Shown: piece after piece, positions 1 to 6,698 of the stretch
Position numbering within the stretch: the stretch's first letter is position 1
Layout of the letters: each line of letters opens with the position of its first letter
NCBI GenBank assembly: GCA_002403515.1
Contig: DHHZ01000016.1
Span: 1-7,077, forward strand
Direction of reading: 5' to 3'
Source of the DNA: Legionellales bacterium UBA4759
Lineage (GTDB): Bacteria; Pseudomonadota; Gammaproteobacteria; Legionellales; Legionellaceae
Length of the DNA stretch: 7,077 bases
Notes under the pieces: model-generated
Database searches by the model: none
What the model was told of the DNA's origin: nothing
Seen by the model: the letters and a program-made list of their open reading frames with translations, nothing else
Position numbers and translations under genes: made by a program

Positions 1-809
1 TTAAGCACCATTTAACATATTTGACCTTCAATCTTAAAACCATGTCACTGGGTAACGGTGGTGGGTTTTGGACTCTTAATTTAGACACCATTTTTTTCTC
101 AGTTTTGATGGGCTTAATAGCCATTGGGATACTGTATGCAGCTGCTAGAAAAGTAACTACTGGCGTCCCAGGAAAATTACAAAACTTTGCAGAAATGATG
201 TTGCAATTTGCTGATGGGCAGGTCAAAGACTGTTTCCATGGCAAAAACAATTTGATAGGACCGCTGGCGTTAACTATATTTTTATGGGTATTTCTCATGA
301 ATTTCATGGATATCGTACCAGTTGATATTTTACCCAAAGTTGCTCAATTATTTGGTTTCCATTATTTAAAAGTTGTGCCAACCAATGATTTGAATATGAC
401 TTTTGCAATGTCATTGTCGGTATTTTTCTTAATTATTTTTTATAGCTTAAAAATCAAAGGCATTAAAGGGTTTACTAAAGAGCTTGCACTGCAGCCATTT
501 AATCATCCATTGGCAATTCCATTTAACTTGTTATTGGAATTAACAGGATTAATTGCAAAGCCTATATCTTTGGCATTGCGACTTTTTGGTAATTTATACG
601 CTGGTGAATTGATTTTTATCTTGATTGGTTTATTAACTTTACAAGCAAGTTGGTCTCATCCAACCGCAGGTTCTGTGACTTTATCAATCACCCAGGTATT
701 GCTTTCATTGGGATGGTCAATATTTCATATTTTGGTTATCACCTTGCAAGCCTTCATCTTTATGGTGCTAACGATTGTTTATCTTAGCTTGGCACATGAA
801 GAACATTAA
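1..809 (+). CDS. atpB: ATP synthase Fo subunit a (5'-truncated by window edge)
   Basis: Subunit a of the membrane Fo sector forms the two proton half-channels and faces the c ring. The reading frame is open from base 3 and ends at TAA 807-809. It gives 268 visible residues, and the true start lies upstream of the window. The TTG at 21 is not a convincing start, because the residues before it (KHHLTY) match the conserved 'HHL' stretch near the N terminus of E. coli AtpB. Family hallmarks are clear. 'LRLFGN' carries the essential Arg (codon 579-581, equivalent to E. coli Arg210). 'AGELIF' carries the channel Glu. 'FHILVITLQAFIFMVLT' carries the His and Gln of the last helix (E. coli His245 and Gln252). 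Several hydrophobic membrane helices are evident. The loop before the last helix is roughly ten residues longer than in E. coli. First visible gene of the operon, 42 bases before atpE. Identification is essentially certain. Confidence 0.97.
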   Translation, partial: KHHLTYLTFNLKTMSLGNGGGFWTLNLDTIFFSVLMGLIAIGILYAAARKVTTGVPGKLQNFAEMMLQFADGQVKDCFHGKNNLIGPLALTIFLWVFLMNFMDIVPVDILPKVAQLFGFHYLKVVPTNDLNMTFAMSLSVFFLIIFYSLKIKGIKGFTKELALQPFNHPLAIPFNLLLELTGLIAKPISLALRLFGNLYAGELIFILIGLLTLQASWSHPTAGSVTLSITQVLLSLGWSIFHILVITLQAFIFMVLTIVYLSLAHEEH

Positions 810-851
810 ACTAAGTTGTGTTAAATTTTTGTTAAAATAAAGGGGAAAAAA
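810..851 (+). promoter_or_regulatory. A/T-rich atpE translation initiation region with strong Shine-Dalgarno
   Basis: This 42-base gap between atpB and atpE is almost entirely A and T and has no evident stable stem. It ends in AAGGGG (840-845), followed by a run of A and the ATG at 852. The SD is the best in the window and its spacing is near ideal. In E. coli the atpE leader is a known translational enhancer that helps make many c subunits per complex. A similar role here is inferred from composition and position, not from sequence identity. Confidence 0.6.
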
Positions 852-1127
852 ATGCAAGTTGCTAGTTTATTAGCTCAAGTACAAAGCATGACCGTTATTG
901 CGGTAGCGTTATTAATCGGTTTAGGTGCTTTAGGAACCGCTATTGGATTCGGTTTGCTAGGTGGTAAATTCTTAGAAGGTGCTGCTCGTCAACCTGAAAT
1001 GGTTCCTATGTTACAAGTTAAAATGTTTATCGTTGCAGGTCTTTTAGACGCGGTAACCATGATTGGTGTTGGTATTGCATTGTTCTTTACATTCGCAAAC
1101 CCATTTTTGGCAAATTTGACAGCTTAA
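852..1127 (+). CDS. atpE: ATP synthase Fo subunit c (proteolipid)
   Basis: Subunit c is a hairpin of two membrane helices that assembles into the rotating proton-carrying ring. The 91-residue product has a glycine-rich first helix ('GLGALGTAIGFG', about residues 23-34). A polar loop follows with the invariant Arg46-Gln47-Pro48, which contacts gamma and epsilon. The second helix carries the proton-binding carboxylate Asp66 in 'GLLDAV'. Asp66 is followed by Ala, and I see no Gln in helix 1 or Glu-Ser/Thr pair of the kind found in sodium-binding rings, so H+ coupling is inferred. It is about 12 residues longer than the E. coli protein (79), with extra residues at both ends ('MQVASLLAQVQSM' and 'NPFLANLTA'). 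This form seems typical of Legionella-like bacteria. The ATG has a strong SD. A hairpin follows the stop codon. Confidence 0.98.
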   Translation: MQVASLLAQVQSMTVIAVALLIGLGALGTAIGFGLLGGKFLEGAARQPEMVPMLQVKMFIVAGLLDAVTMIGVGIALFFTFANPFLANLTA

Positions 1128-1130
1128 TCT

Positions 1131-1154
1131 AGATGGGAGTTTTAACTCCCTTCT
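1131..1154 (+). promoter_or_regulatory. Intergenic hairpin between atpE and atpF
   Basis: An inverted repeat begins three bases after the atpE stop codon. GGGAGT (1135-1140) pairs with ACTCCC (1145-1150) around a TTTA loop. Beyond one T-T mismatch, AGA (1131-1133) pairs with TCT (1152-1154). No T-run follows (TCGCTTTATT), and five more genes of the same operon lie downstream, so a full terminator is unlikely. It may protect the 3' end of the atpE message or tune expression between atpE and atpF. The structure is seen in the sequence; the role is inferred. Confidence 0.6.
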
Positions 1155-1175
1155 CGCTTTATTGGAGAAGAGATC

Positions 1176-1655
1176 GTGGATATTAACATGACTCTGGTGG
1201 TACAAATGCTAGTATTTGCTGGCTTTGTATGGTTTACCATGAAATTTGTATGGCCACCATTATCAAAAGCACTTGATGATAGACAAGCAAAAATTGCTGA
1301 AGGCTTAGCTGCAGCAGAGCGTGGTCGTCATGAGTTAGAATTAGCTCAAAATCATATCAAAGAAGAATTAAAGCAAGCCAAAGCACAAGCCTCTGAATTG
1401 ATTGAAAAAGCCAGTAAACAATCAGCTTTATTGATTGAAGAAGCTCGTTCTGAAGCTAAAGAATCTGCAGCGCGTGTTTTAAAACAAGCCGAAGAACAAA
1501 TTGGTTTGGAAATGCAACGTGCACAGCAAAAATTACGAGAAGAATTGGCAGGATTGGTTTTAGCAGGAATGGAAAAAGTGATTCAAGAAACACTATCTGA
1601 TTCTGCAAAAAAACAAGCTGTTGATCAATTGATTAACGAAATTGCAGAAGGTTAG
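1176..1655 (+). CDS. atpF: ATP synthase Fo subunit b (stator stalk)
   Basis: Subunit b forms the dimeric peripheral stalk that holds the alpha3beta3 head still against the turning rotor. The product has 159 residues, close to the 156 of E. coli. It has one N-terminal membrane helix (about residues 5-25) ending in 'KFVWPPL'. The conserved Arg36 follows in 'DDRQAKIAEGL'. A long charged helix of Ala, Glu, Lys and Gln runs from about 35 to 150 and is typical of the coiled stalk. The start is GTG at 1176. It gives 'MDINMTLVV', matching E. coli 'MNLNATILG', and has GGAG (1164-1167) eight bases upstream. The in-frame ATG at 1188 would cut off conserved residues and is less well placed. The atpH ATG follows after only 6 bases, suggesting coupled translation. 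Confidence 0.96.
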   Translation: MDINMTLVVQMLVFAGFVWFTMKFVWPPLSKALDDRQAKIAEGLAAAERGRHELELAQNHIKEELKQAKAQASELIEKASKQSALLIEEARSEAKESAARVLKQAEEQIGLEMQRAQQKLREELAGLVLAGMEKVIQETLSDSAKKQAVDQLINEIAEG

Positions 1656-1661
1656 GTCGTT

Positions 1662-2219
1662 ATGAAAGACTTGCAAACTGTCGCTCGACCTTATGCCAAA
1701 GCACTTTTTGAATTGGCTTTAAAGCATCAGTCCTTGAATGAGTGGAGTGATGCTTTACATGTTTTATCTCAAGCTGTTGAAGATCAAAACATGCAGCGTA
1801 TGCTGAACCATCCAGAAGTGACTGGAGCGATGTTAGTAGAGATTTTAGCTACTGTTGCCAAGCAATCTACCAAGTCTAAAGATCAGTTGAAATTAATTGA
1901 TCATGCACTTGCCATGATGGCCGAACATCATCGCTTGCCAGTAATTCCTGAAGTTTGTCGTCAATATGAAATGTTAAAAGATGCACATAGCAAAATGTGT
2001 GCTGGTGTTGTTTATACCGCCATTAAACTTGATGATAAACAAATGAGTAAATTGGTATCAGGTTTACAAAAAAAATTAAACAAAACCGTGAATTTGTCCC
2101 AAGTCATTTCGCCTGAATTATTAGGCGGCGCTAAAATTCAAATTGGCGATATGGTGATTGATGGTACTTTACGTGGGCGCATACAACGATTGGCACAATC
2201 ATTGTATTCGGCTTCTTGA
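1662..2219 (+). CDS. atpH: ATP synthase F1 subunit delta
   Basis: Delta caps the top of the F1 head and joins the alpha subunits to the b stalk. The 185-residue product opens with 'VARPYAKALFELAL' (residues 7-20), the standard N-terminal helix that binds alpha. It ends with the C-terminal signature 'GDMVIDGTLRGRIQRL' (162-177). Length is near the E. coli value of 177. Residues about 1-105 should form the helical domain and the rest the b-contacting domain, by analogy with the family. The SD is weak (AAGG at 1648-1651, inside the atpF end), so translation probably depends on ribosomes finishing atpF 6 bases before. No unusual substitutions stand out. Confidence 0.96.
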   Translation: MKDLQTVARPYAKALFELALKHQSLNEWSDALHVLSQAVEDQNMQRMLNHPEVTGAMLVEILATVAKQSTKSKDQLKLIDHALAMMAEHHRLPVIPEVCRQYEMLKDAHSKMCAGVVYTAIKLDDKQMSKLVSGLQKKLNKTVNLSQVISPELLGGAKIQIGDMVIDGTLRGRIQRLAQSLYSAS

Positions 2220-2231
2220 GAAGGTTTTTAT

Positions 2232-2239
2232 TAAGAGGA
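2232..2239 (+). promoter_or_regulatory. Shine-Dalgarno of atpA
   Basis: TAAGAGGA lies seven bases before the ATG at 2247, in the 27-base atpH-atpA gap. It is a good SD and fixes the atpA start, which also agrees with the family N terminus ('SEISDIIKQKIEQF' against 'TEISELIKQRIAQF' in E. coli). Confidence 0.7.
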
Positions 2240-2246
2240 TTCTTTC

Positions 2247-3794
2247 ATGTCAGAACAAATTGCGCTGAGTCCCTCAGAAATTAGTGACATTATTAAACAA
2301 AAAATTGAACAATTTAAAGTTGTTGCTGAAGTCAGTAACGAAGGTACAATTGTAAGCCTTAAAGACGGTATTGTTCGTCTTCATGGTATGGAAGCGGTAA
2401 TGCAAGGGGAGATGATTGAATTCCCTGGCAATACCTATGGTTTAGCATTGAACTTAGAAAGAGATTCTGTCGGTGCGGTAATTTTAGGTGATGCGTCTCA
2501 TTTGTCTGAAGGACAAAAAGCGCGTTGCACAGGCCGTATTCTTGAAGTTCCTGTCGGTCCACAATTATTGGGTCGTGTAGTGAATGCTTTAGGCGAGCCA
2601 ATTGATGGTAAAGGCCCTATTGAAACAGATTTACATGCACCTATTGAAAAAGTTGCACCCGGTGTAATTGCCCGTCAATCGGTTTCTCAACCTGTTCAAA
2701 CTGGTTTAAAAGCGGTAGACGCCATGATTCCTGTTGGTCGTGGACAACGTGAGTTAATCATTGGTGATAGACAAACTGGTAAAACAGCGATTGCCATTGA
2801 CACCATTATCAACCAAAAAGGTACTGGTATTAAGTGTATTTATGTTGCTGTTGGTCAAAAAGCATCTTCTGTTGCCGCTATCGTGCGTAAATTAGAAGAA
2901 CACGGCGCAATGGAACACACCATCGTTGTTGTTGCAGGCGCTGCTGATGCAGCTGCTTTACAATTTATCGCACCTTATGCAGGTTGCGCGATGGGCGAAT
3001 ATTTCATGGAAAATGGTCAAGATGCCTTGATTATTTATGATGATTTAACCAAGCATGCTTGGGCATACCGTCAAATTTCATTGTTATTAAAACGTCCACC
3101 TGGTCGTGAAGCTTATCCAGGGGATATTTTCTATTTGCATTCTCGCTTATTAGAGCGTGCTGCACGTATTAACGCTGAAGAAGTAGAAAAATTAACCCAT
3201 GGCAAAGTCAAAGGTCAAACGGGTTCTTTAACCGCTTTACCCGTGATTGAAACCCAAGCGGGTGACGTTTCTGCGTTCGTACCTACCAACGTTATTTCGA
3301 TCACCGACGGTCAGATCTTTTTAGATGTTGACTTGTTTAACTCAGGTGTTCGTCCTGCGATTAACTCTGGTTTATCGGTATCGCGTGTAGGTGGTGCTGC
3401 TCAAACCAAAATTATGAAAAAACTTGGTGGTGGTACTCGTTTAGCTTTAGCGCAATTCCGTGAATTAGAAGCGTTTTCTCAATTTGCTTCTGATTTGGAT
3501 GAAGCAACACGTAAGCAGTTGGAACGTGGTCAACGTATTACTGAAATCATGAAGCAAAAACAATATGCGCCATTTTCAGTAGCACAAATGTCAGTGTCTT
3601 TATTCGCAATTGAAAAAGGCTTTTTAGACGATGTGGCTGTTGCAGATGTACGTGCATTCGAACATGGTTTACAAGAGTATATGCAACATCATCATGCTGA
3701 ATTGATGAAAAAAATCAATGAATCTGGTGATTACAATGGCACAATTGAAGAACAATTGCATGCTGCTGTAACTGCTTATAAGAAAATTGCCTAA
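2247..3794 (+). CDS. atpA: ATP synthase F1 subunit alpha
   Basis: Alpha is the non-catalytic nucleotide-binding subunit that alternates with beta in the F1 hexamer. The product has 515 residues (513 in E. coli) and all three domains. There is an N-terminal beta-barrel (about 25-95). The nucleotide-binding domain has P-loop 'GDRQTGKT' (173-180) and Walker B 'LIIYDD' (261-266). The alpha/beta family signature 'PAINSGLSVS' (370-379) is followed by Arg380, the arginine finger reaching the catalytic site of beta (E. coli Arg376). The C-terminal domain is helical. Highly conserved blocks such as 'ISLLLKRPPGREAYPGD' and 'FVPTNVISITDGQIF' are intact. Arg and Gly codons are strongly biased to CGT and GGT, as expected of a highly expressed gene. 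A good SD precedes it, and a strong hairpin follows ten bases after the coding region. Confidence 0.99.
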   Translation: MSEQIALSPSEISDIIKQKIEQFKVVAEVSNEGTIVSLKDGIVRLHGMEAVMQGEMIEFPGNTYGLALNLERDSVGAVILGDASHLSEGQKARCTGRILEVPVGPQLLGRVVNALGEPIDGKGPIETDLHAPIEKVAPGVIARQSVSQPVQTGLKAVDAMIPVGRGQRELIIGDRQTGKTAIAIDTIINQKGTGIKCIYVAVGQKASSVAAIVRKLEEHGAMEHTIVVVAGAADAAALQFIAPYAGCAMGEYFMENGQDALIIYDDLTKHAWAYRQISLLLKRPPGREAYPGDIFYLHSRLLERAARINAEEVEKLTHGKVKGQTGSLTALPVIETQAGDVSAFVPTNVISITDGQIFLDVDLFNSGVRPAINSGLSVSRVGGAAQTKIMKKLGGGTRLALAQFRELEAFSQFASDLDEATRKQLERGQRITEIMKQKQYAPFSVAQMSVSLFAIEKGFLDDVAVADVRAFEHGLQEYMQHHHAELMKKINESGDYNGTIEEQLHAAVTAYKKIA

Positions 3795-3803
3795 TTAACC
3801 TAT

Positions 3804-3821
3804 GGTGGTGTTTACACCACC
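3804..3821 (+). promoter_or_regulatory. Perfect hairpin between atpA and atpG
   Basis: GGTGGTG (3804-3810) pairs perfectly with CACCACC (3815-3821) around a TTTA loop, just after the atpA stop. The tract that follows is T-rich but broken by A (TTTAATTTAG), so it could act as a leaky terminator, an mRNA-processing or stability element, or a brake on atpG. The loop sequence is the same as in the atpE-atpF hairpin. The inverted repeat is seen directly; its role is inferred. Confidence 0.6.
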
Positions 3822-3842
3822 TTTAATTTAGTGTGAATCAAA

Positions 3843-4706
3843 ATGGCTGGTGCAAAAGAAATACGAAGCAAAATTGCAAGCATTAAAAATACCCAGAAAA
3901 TTACTCGGGCTATGGAAATGGTTGCTGCAAGTAAAATGCGTAAAACTCAAGATCGCATGAAAACATCACGTCCTTATGCACAAAAAATTAATCAAGTGAT
4001 TCAGCATTTATCGCGTGCAAATTCTGAATACCGACATGCATTTTTACAAACTCGTGAAGTGAAAAAAGTGGGTTTGATTGTGGTCACGTCGGATAGAGGG
4101 TTGTGCGGTGGTTTGAATGCCAACTTGTTACGTTTATCAGTTCAAGAAATGAAAAGCTGGAGTGAGAAAGATCTTAAAATTCAGTTGGCCATTTTTGGAC
4201 GCAAAGGACAAGCATTCTTTCGCCGTGTCGGCGGACAGGTGATTGCGACGTCAGGACCTATGGGCGATACGCCAAGTTTATCTGATGTCATTGGTGTTGT
4301 TCAGTCGATGTTACAAGCTTATGAAAAGGGTGAAATTGATGCTCTTTACATCGCTTATAATGAGTTCGTCAATACAATGACCCAAAAACCAGTAGTTGAA
4401 CAATTGCTACCTTTACCTAGCAATGAATCAGATGAAAATCTACAACATTACTGGGATTATATCTATGAGCCCGATGCTAAGGAATTGTTAGATCAATTAT
4501 TACGTCGCTACATAGAAATGCAGGTTTATCAAGCAGTTGTTGAAAACATTGCTTGTGAGCAAGCGGCGAAGATGGTTGCCATGAAAAGTGCAACTGACAA
4601 CGCAGGTGAGCTTATTAAAGAATTTCAATTGGCCTATAACAAAGCGCGTCAAGCTGCAATTACCCAAGAATTGGCGGAAATTGTGGGCGGTGCCGCGGCT
4701 TTATAA
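3843..4706 (+). CDS. atpG: ATP synthase F1 subunit gamma
   Basis: Gamma is the central rotor shaft linking the c ring to the catalytic head. The 287-residue product equals the E. coli length. The N-terminal helix 'MAGAKEIRSKIASIKNTQKI' is nearly identical to E. coli. The middle Rossmann-like domain includes 'SDRGLCGGLNANL' (about 83-95). The C-terminal helix ends in the family signature 'ITQELAEIVGGAAAL' (273-287), which turns inside the alpha3beta3 cavity. The start is fixed by this homology. The ribosome binding site is poor: only GTGA (3833-3836) resembles an SD, in contrast to the clear sites of atpA, atpD and atpE. Gamma is needed at one copy per three alpha and beta, so weak initiation would fit, but this is inference. 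Confidence 0.98.
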   Translation: MAGAKEIRSKIASIKNTQKITRAMEMVAASKMRKTQDRMKTSRPYAQKINQVIQHLSRANSEYRHAFLQTREVKKVGLIVVTSDRGLCGGLNANLLRLSVQEMKSWSEKDLKIQLAIFGRKGQAFFRRVGGQVIATSGPMGDTPSLSDVIGVVQSMLQAYEKGEIDALYIAYNEFVNTMTQKPVVEQLLPLPSNESDENLQHYWDYIYEPDAKELLDQLLRRYIEMQVYQAVVENIACEQAAKMVAMKSATDNAGELIKEFQLAYNKARQAAITQELAEIVGGAAAL

Positions 4707-4711
4707 GAGGG
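4705..4711 (+). promoter_or_regulatory. Shine-Dalgarno of atpD
   Basis: AAGAGGG overlaps the atpG stop codon (TAA 4704-4706) and stands six bases before the atpD ATG. The strong site and the 11-base intergenic gap support efficient, possibly coupled, initiation of beta. Confidence 0.7.
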
Positions 4712-4717
4712 TGAGTT

Positions 4718-6094
4718 ATGAGTAAAGGTACTATTGTACAAGTAATTGGTGCGGTGGTTGACGTTGAGTTCCCACGCGATAATGTTCCCAAAGTCAATGA
4801 TGCTTTGCAAATTGAAGAGGGTAACTTGGTTTTTGAAGTTCAACAACAATTGGGTGACGGTGTCGTTCGTACAATTGCTTTAGGAACAACCGATGGTTTA
4901 AAACGTGGTTTGCAAGTTATCAATACTGGTGAGCCTATTCAAGTTCCTGTTGGCGTTGAAACATTAGGTCGCATCATGGACGTTTTAGGACGCCCTGTGG
5001 ATGAGAAAGGTGATATTGGTGCCAAAGAACATTGGTCTATTCACCGTGCGGCGCCTACCTATGAAGAACAAGCAGGTAGCCAAGAAATTTTAGAAACAGG
5101 GATTAAAGTTATCGACTTGTTATGCCCGTTTGCTAAGGGTGGTAAAGTTGGTCTTTTCGGTGGTGCGGGTGTAGGTAAAACCGTTAACATGATGGAATTA
5201 ATTCGTAACATCGCGATCGAGCACAGTGGTTATTCTGTATTCGCGGGTGTTGGTGAACGTACCCGTGAAGGTAATGACTTCTATCACGAAATGAAAGATT
5301 CTAACGTATTAGACAAAGTATCTTTGGTTTATGGACAGATGAATGAGCCACCTGGTAACCGTTTACGTGTTGCTTTAACAGGTTTAACCATGGCTGAAAA
5401 ATTCCGTGATGAAGGTCGTGACGTATTATTGTTTATTGACAATATTTATCGTTATACCTTAGCAGGGGTAGAGGTTTCTGCTTTATTAGGTCGTATGCCT
5501 TCTGCGGTAGGTTACCAACCAACATTGGCTGAAGAAATGGGTATGTTACAAGAGCGTATTACTTCAACCAAAACTGGTTCTATTACCTCTATTCAAGCGG
5601 TTTATGTACCAGCGGACGATTTAACCGATCCATCTCCTGCAACAACCTTTGCTCACTTGGATGCGACTGTTGTATTGTCTCGTCAAATTGCTGAGTTAGG
5701 TATTTATCCTGCGGTAGATCCACTTGACTCTACTTCTCGTCAATTAGATCCTTTAATCGTTGGTACTGAACACTATGACACTGCGCGTCGTGTTCAAATG
5801 ACATTACAACGTTATAAAGAATTAAAAGATATTATCGCAATTTTAGGTATGGATGAGTTATCAGAAGATGATAAACGTGTGGTTTACCGTGCGCGTAAAA
5901 TTCAACGTTTCTTATCTCAGCCATTCTTCGTTGCAGAAGTATTCACCGGTTCACCTGGTAAGTATGTATCCTTGAAAGATTCTATTAAGGGCTTCCAAGC
6001 GATTCTAAATGGTGAATGTGATGAATTGCCAGAACAAGCGTTTTACATGGTTGGTACCATTGAAGAAGCGTTTGAAAAAGCAAAAACCCTGTGA
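4718..6094 (+). CDS. atpD: ATP synthase F1 subunit beta (catalytic)
   Basis: Beta carries the three catalytic sites that make ATP from ADP and phosphate. The 458-residue product is close to E. coli (460). Visible elements in order: N-terminal barrel; P-loop 'GGAGVGKT' (148-155) with Lys154 and Thr155; 'GERTREG' with the catalytic Glu180 and neighbouring Arg181; Walker B 'LLFIDN' (237-242); 'YTLAGVEVSALLGRMPSAVG'; adenine-pocket Tyr330; family signature 'PAVDPLDSTS' (331-340); and 'DELSEDD' (379-385), the loop that meets epsilon and the rotor. No key residue is missing. Codon use is strongly biased toward CGT and GGT, as in atpA. The stop TGA lies 11 bases before the atpC ATG. Confidence 0.99.
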   Translation: MSKGTIVQVIGAVVDVEFPRDNVPKVNDALQIEEGNLVFEVQQQLGDGVVRTIALGTTDGLKRGLQVINTGEPIQVPVGVETLGRIMDVLGRPVDEKGDIGAKEHWSIHRAAPTYEEQAGSQEILETGIKVIDLLCPFAKGGKVGLFGGAGVGKTVNMMELIRNIAIEHSGYSVFAGVGERTREGNDFYHEMKDSNVLDKVSLVYGQMNEPPGNRLRVALTGLTMAEKFRDEGRDVLLFIDNIYRYTLAGVEVSALLGRMPSAVGYQPTLAEEMGMLQERITSTKTGSITSIQAVYVPADDLTDPSPATTFAHLDATVVLSRQIAELGIYPAVDPLDSTSRQLDPLIVGTEHYDTARRVQMTLQRYKELKDIIAILGMDELSEDDKRVVYRARKIQRFLSQPFFVAEVFTGSPGKYVSLKDSIKGFQAILNGECDELPEQAFYMVGTIEEAFEKAKTL

Positions 6095-6105
6095 GAGAAG
6101 ATAAC

Positions 6106-6531
6106 ATGCCTATAACCATGCATCTTGATATCGTCAGCGCCGAGAAAGAAGTTTTCTCGGGCGTTGTACAATTTGTTGTTGTAACGGCAGAGCTTGGTGA
6201 AGTTGGTATTAAACCCGGTCATGCACCAATGCTTACCCTTTTAAAGCCTGGTGAGATTCGTGTCACTTTAGGCAATGGTGAAGAGCAAATATATTACGTT
6301 TCTGGTGGTATGTTAGAGGTTCAACCCTTTTATACGACTGTTTTGGCAGATACCGTTGAGCGTGCAGAGTCTTTAGATGAAGCGGCTGCGTTAGAAGCCA
6401 AGAAGCGCGCTGAAGAAGCTATGCAAAAACGTGATAGTGATGTTGACTATTCATTAGCTGCTGCTGAGTTAGCAAGAGCTGCTGCTCAGATTAGAGCAAT
6501 TCAAAAATTGCGTAAAAAAACGCATGCATAA
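6106..6531 (+). CDS. atpC: ATP synthase F1 subunit epsilon
   Basis: Epsilon sits on the rotor with gamma and, in the family, its C-terminal helices can rise to inhibit ATP hydrolysis. The 141-residue product has the N-terminal beta-sandwich ('MHLDIVSAEKEVFSG', then 'GELGI'-like 'GEVGIKPGHAPML' and 'YYVSGGMLEVQP'). A C-terminal helical hairpin of Ala, Glu, Arg and Lys runs from about residue 90. The frame extends upstream to a GTG at 6091 that overlaps the atpD stop, but ATG 6106 is preferred. It matches the E. coli start ('MPITMHLD' against 'MAMTYHLD') and has a purine-rich SD (GAGAGAAG, 6093-6100) five bases upstream. ATG 6118 is a less likely alternative. Last gene of the operon, followed by a hairpin. 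Confidence 0.96.
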   Translation: MPITMHLDIVSAEKEVFSGVVQFVVVTAELGEVGIKPGHAPMLTLLKPGEIRVTLGNGEEQIYYVSGGMLEVQPFYTTVLADTVERAESLDEAAALEAKKRAEEAMQKRDSDVDYSLAAAELARAAAQIRAIQKLRKKTHA

Positions 6532-6538
6532 GTATAAA

Positions 6539-6562
6539 GCGGTGTTATTGAATTAACGCCGC
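6539..6562 (+). terminator. Probable end-of-operon hairpin after atpC
   Basis: GCGGTGTTA (6539-6547) pairs with TAACGCCGC (6554-6562) with one G-T pair and a six-base loop, starting seven bases after the atpC stop. It is the longest stem in the window and lies where an operon terminator is expected. The following bases (CCCTTCTGAT) are only pyrimidine-rich, and the first long T-run (6595-6602) is 32 bases further on. Rho-independent termination may therefore be partial, or the stem may mark an mRNA 3' end left by processing. Confidence 0.5.
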
Positions 6563-6630
6563 CCTTCTGATCTACATCCTAAACAATAGAACAATTTTTT
6601 TTCAAATTAGCCTTTTTTTGGCTTAGGTGT

Positions 6631-6659
6631 TTGTCAATTTTTCGTTTTTGTGTTAATAT
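6631..6659 (+). promoter_or_regulatory. Candidate sigma70-type promoter for the downstream gene
   Basis: TTGTCA (6631-6636, five of six bases of the -35 consensus) is followed by exactly 17 bases and TAATAT (6654-6659, four of six). A TG at 6651-6652 forms an extended -10. Transcription would start near 6666, leaving a leader of about 30 bases before the ATG at 6699. The setting (A/T-rich, after the atpC hairpin, before an open frame) supports it. It was found by eye, and A/T-rich DNA gives chance matches. Confidence 0.5.
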
Positions 6660-6698
6660 TGGCCTCCATTGTTTGTTTAATCTGCATGGTGTCTGATT

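Noticed and set aside
820..836. GTTAAA repeated twice, 11 bases apart, before atpE
   Set aside because: Simple A/T-rich sequence; could be a weak binding site but nothing beyond chance supports it.
2359..2601. 80-codon open frame on the minus strand inside atpA
   Set aside because: It lies wholly within the highly conserved alpha coding region, has no SD or promoter evidence and no family resemblance; it is a shadow frame.
4649..4849. 66-codon open frame on the minus strand across the atpG-atpD junction
   Set aside because: It overlaps the conserved end of gamma and start of beta, with low-complexity product and no initiation signals; chance frame.
6582..6595. AACAAT repeated twice eight bases apart
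   Set aside because: Too short and A/T-rich to mean more than chance.
6609..6623. AGCC, seven T, GGCT: small inverted repeat in the post-atpC gap
   Set aside because: Only a 4-bp stem and no T-run after it on either strand in the right place, so not a convincing terminator.
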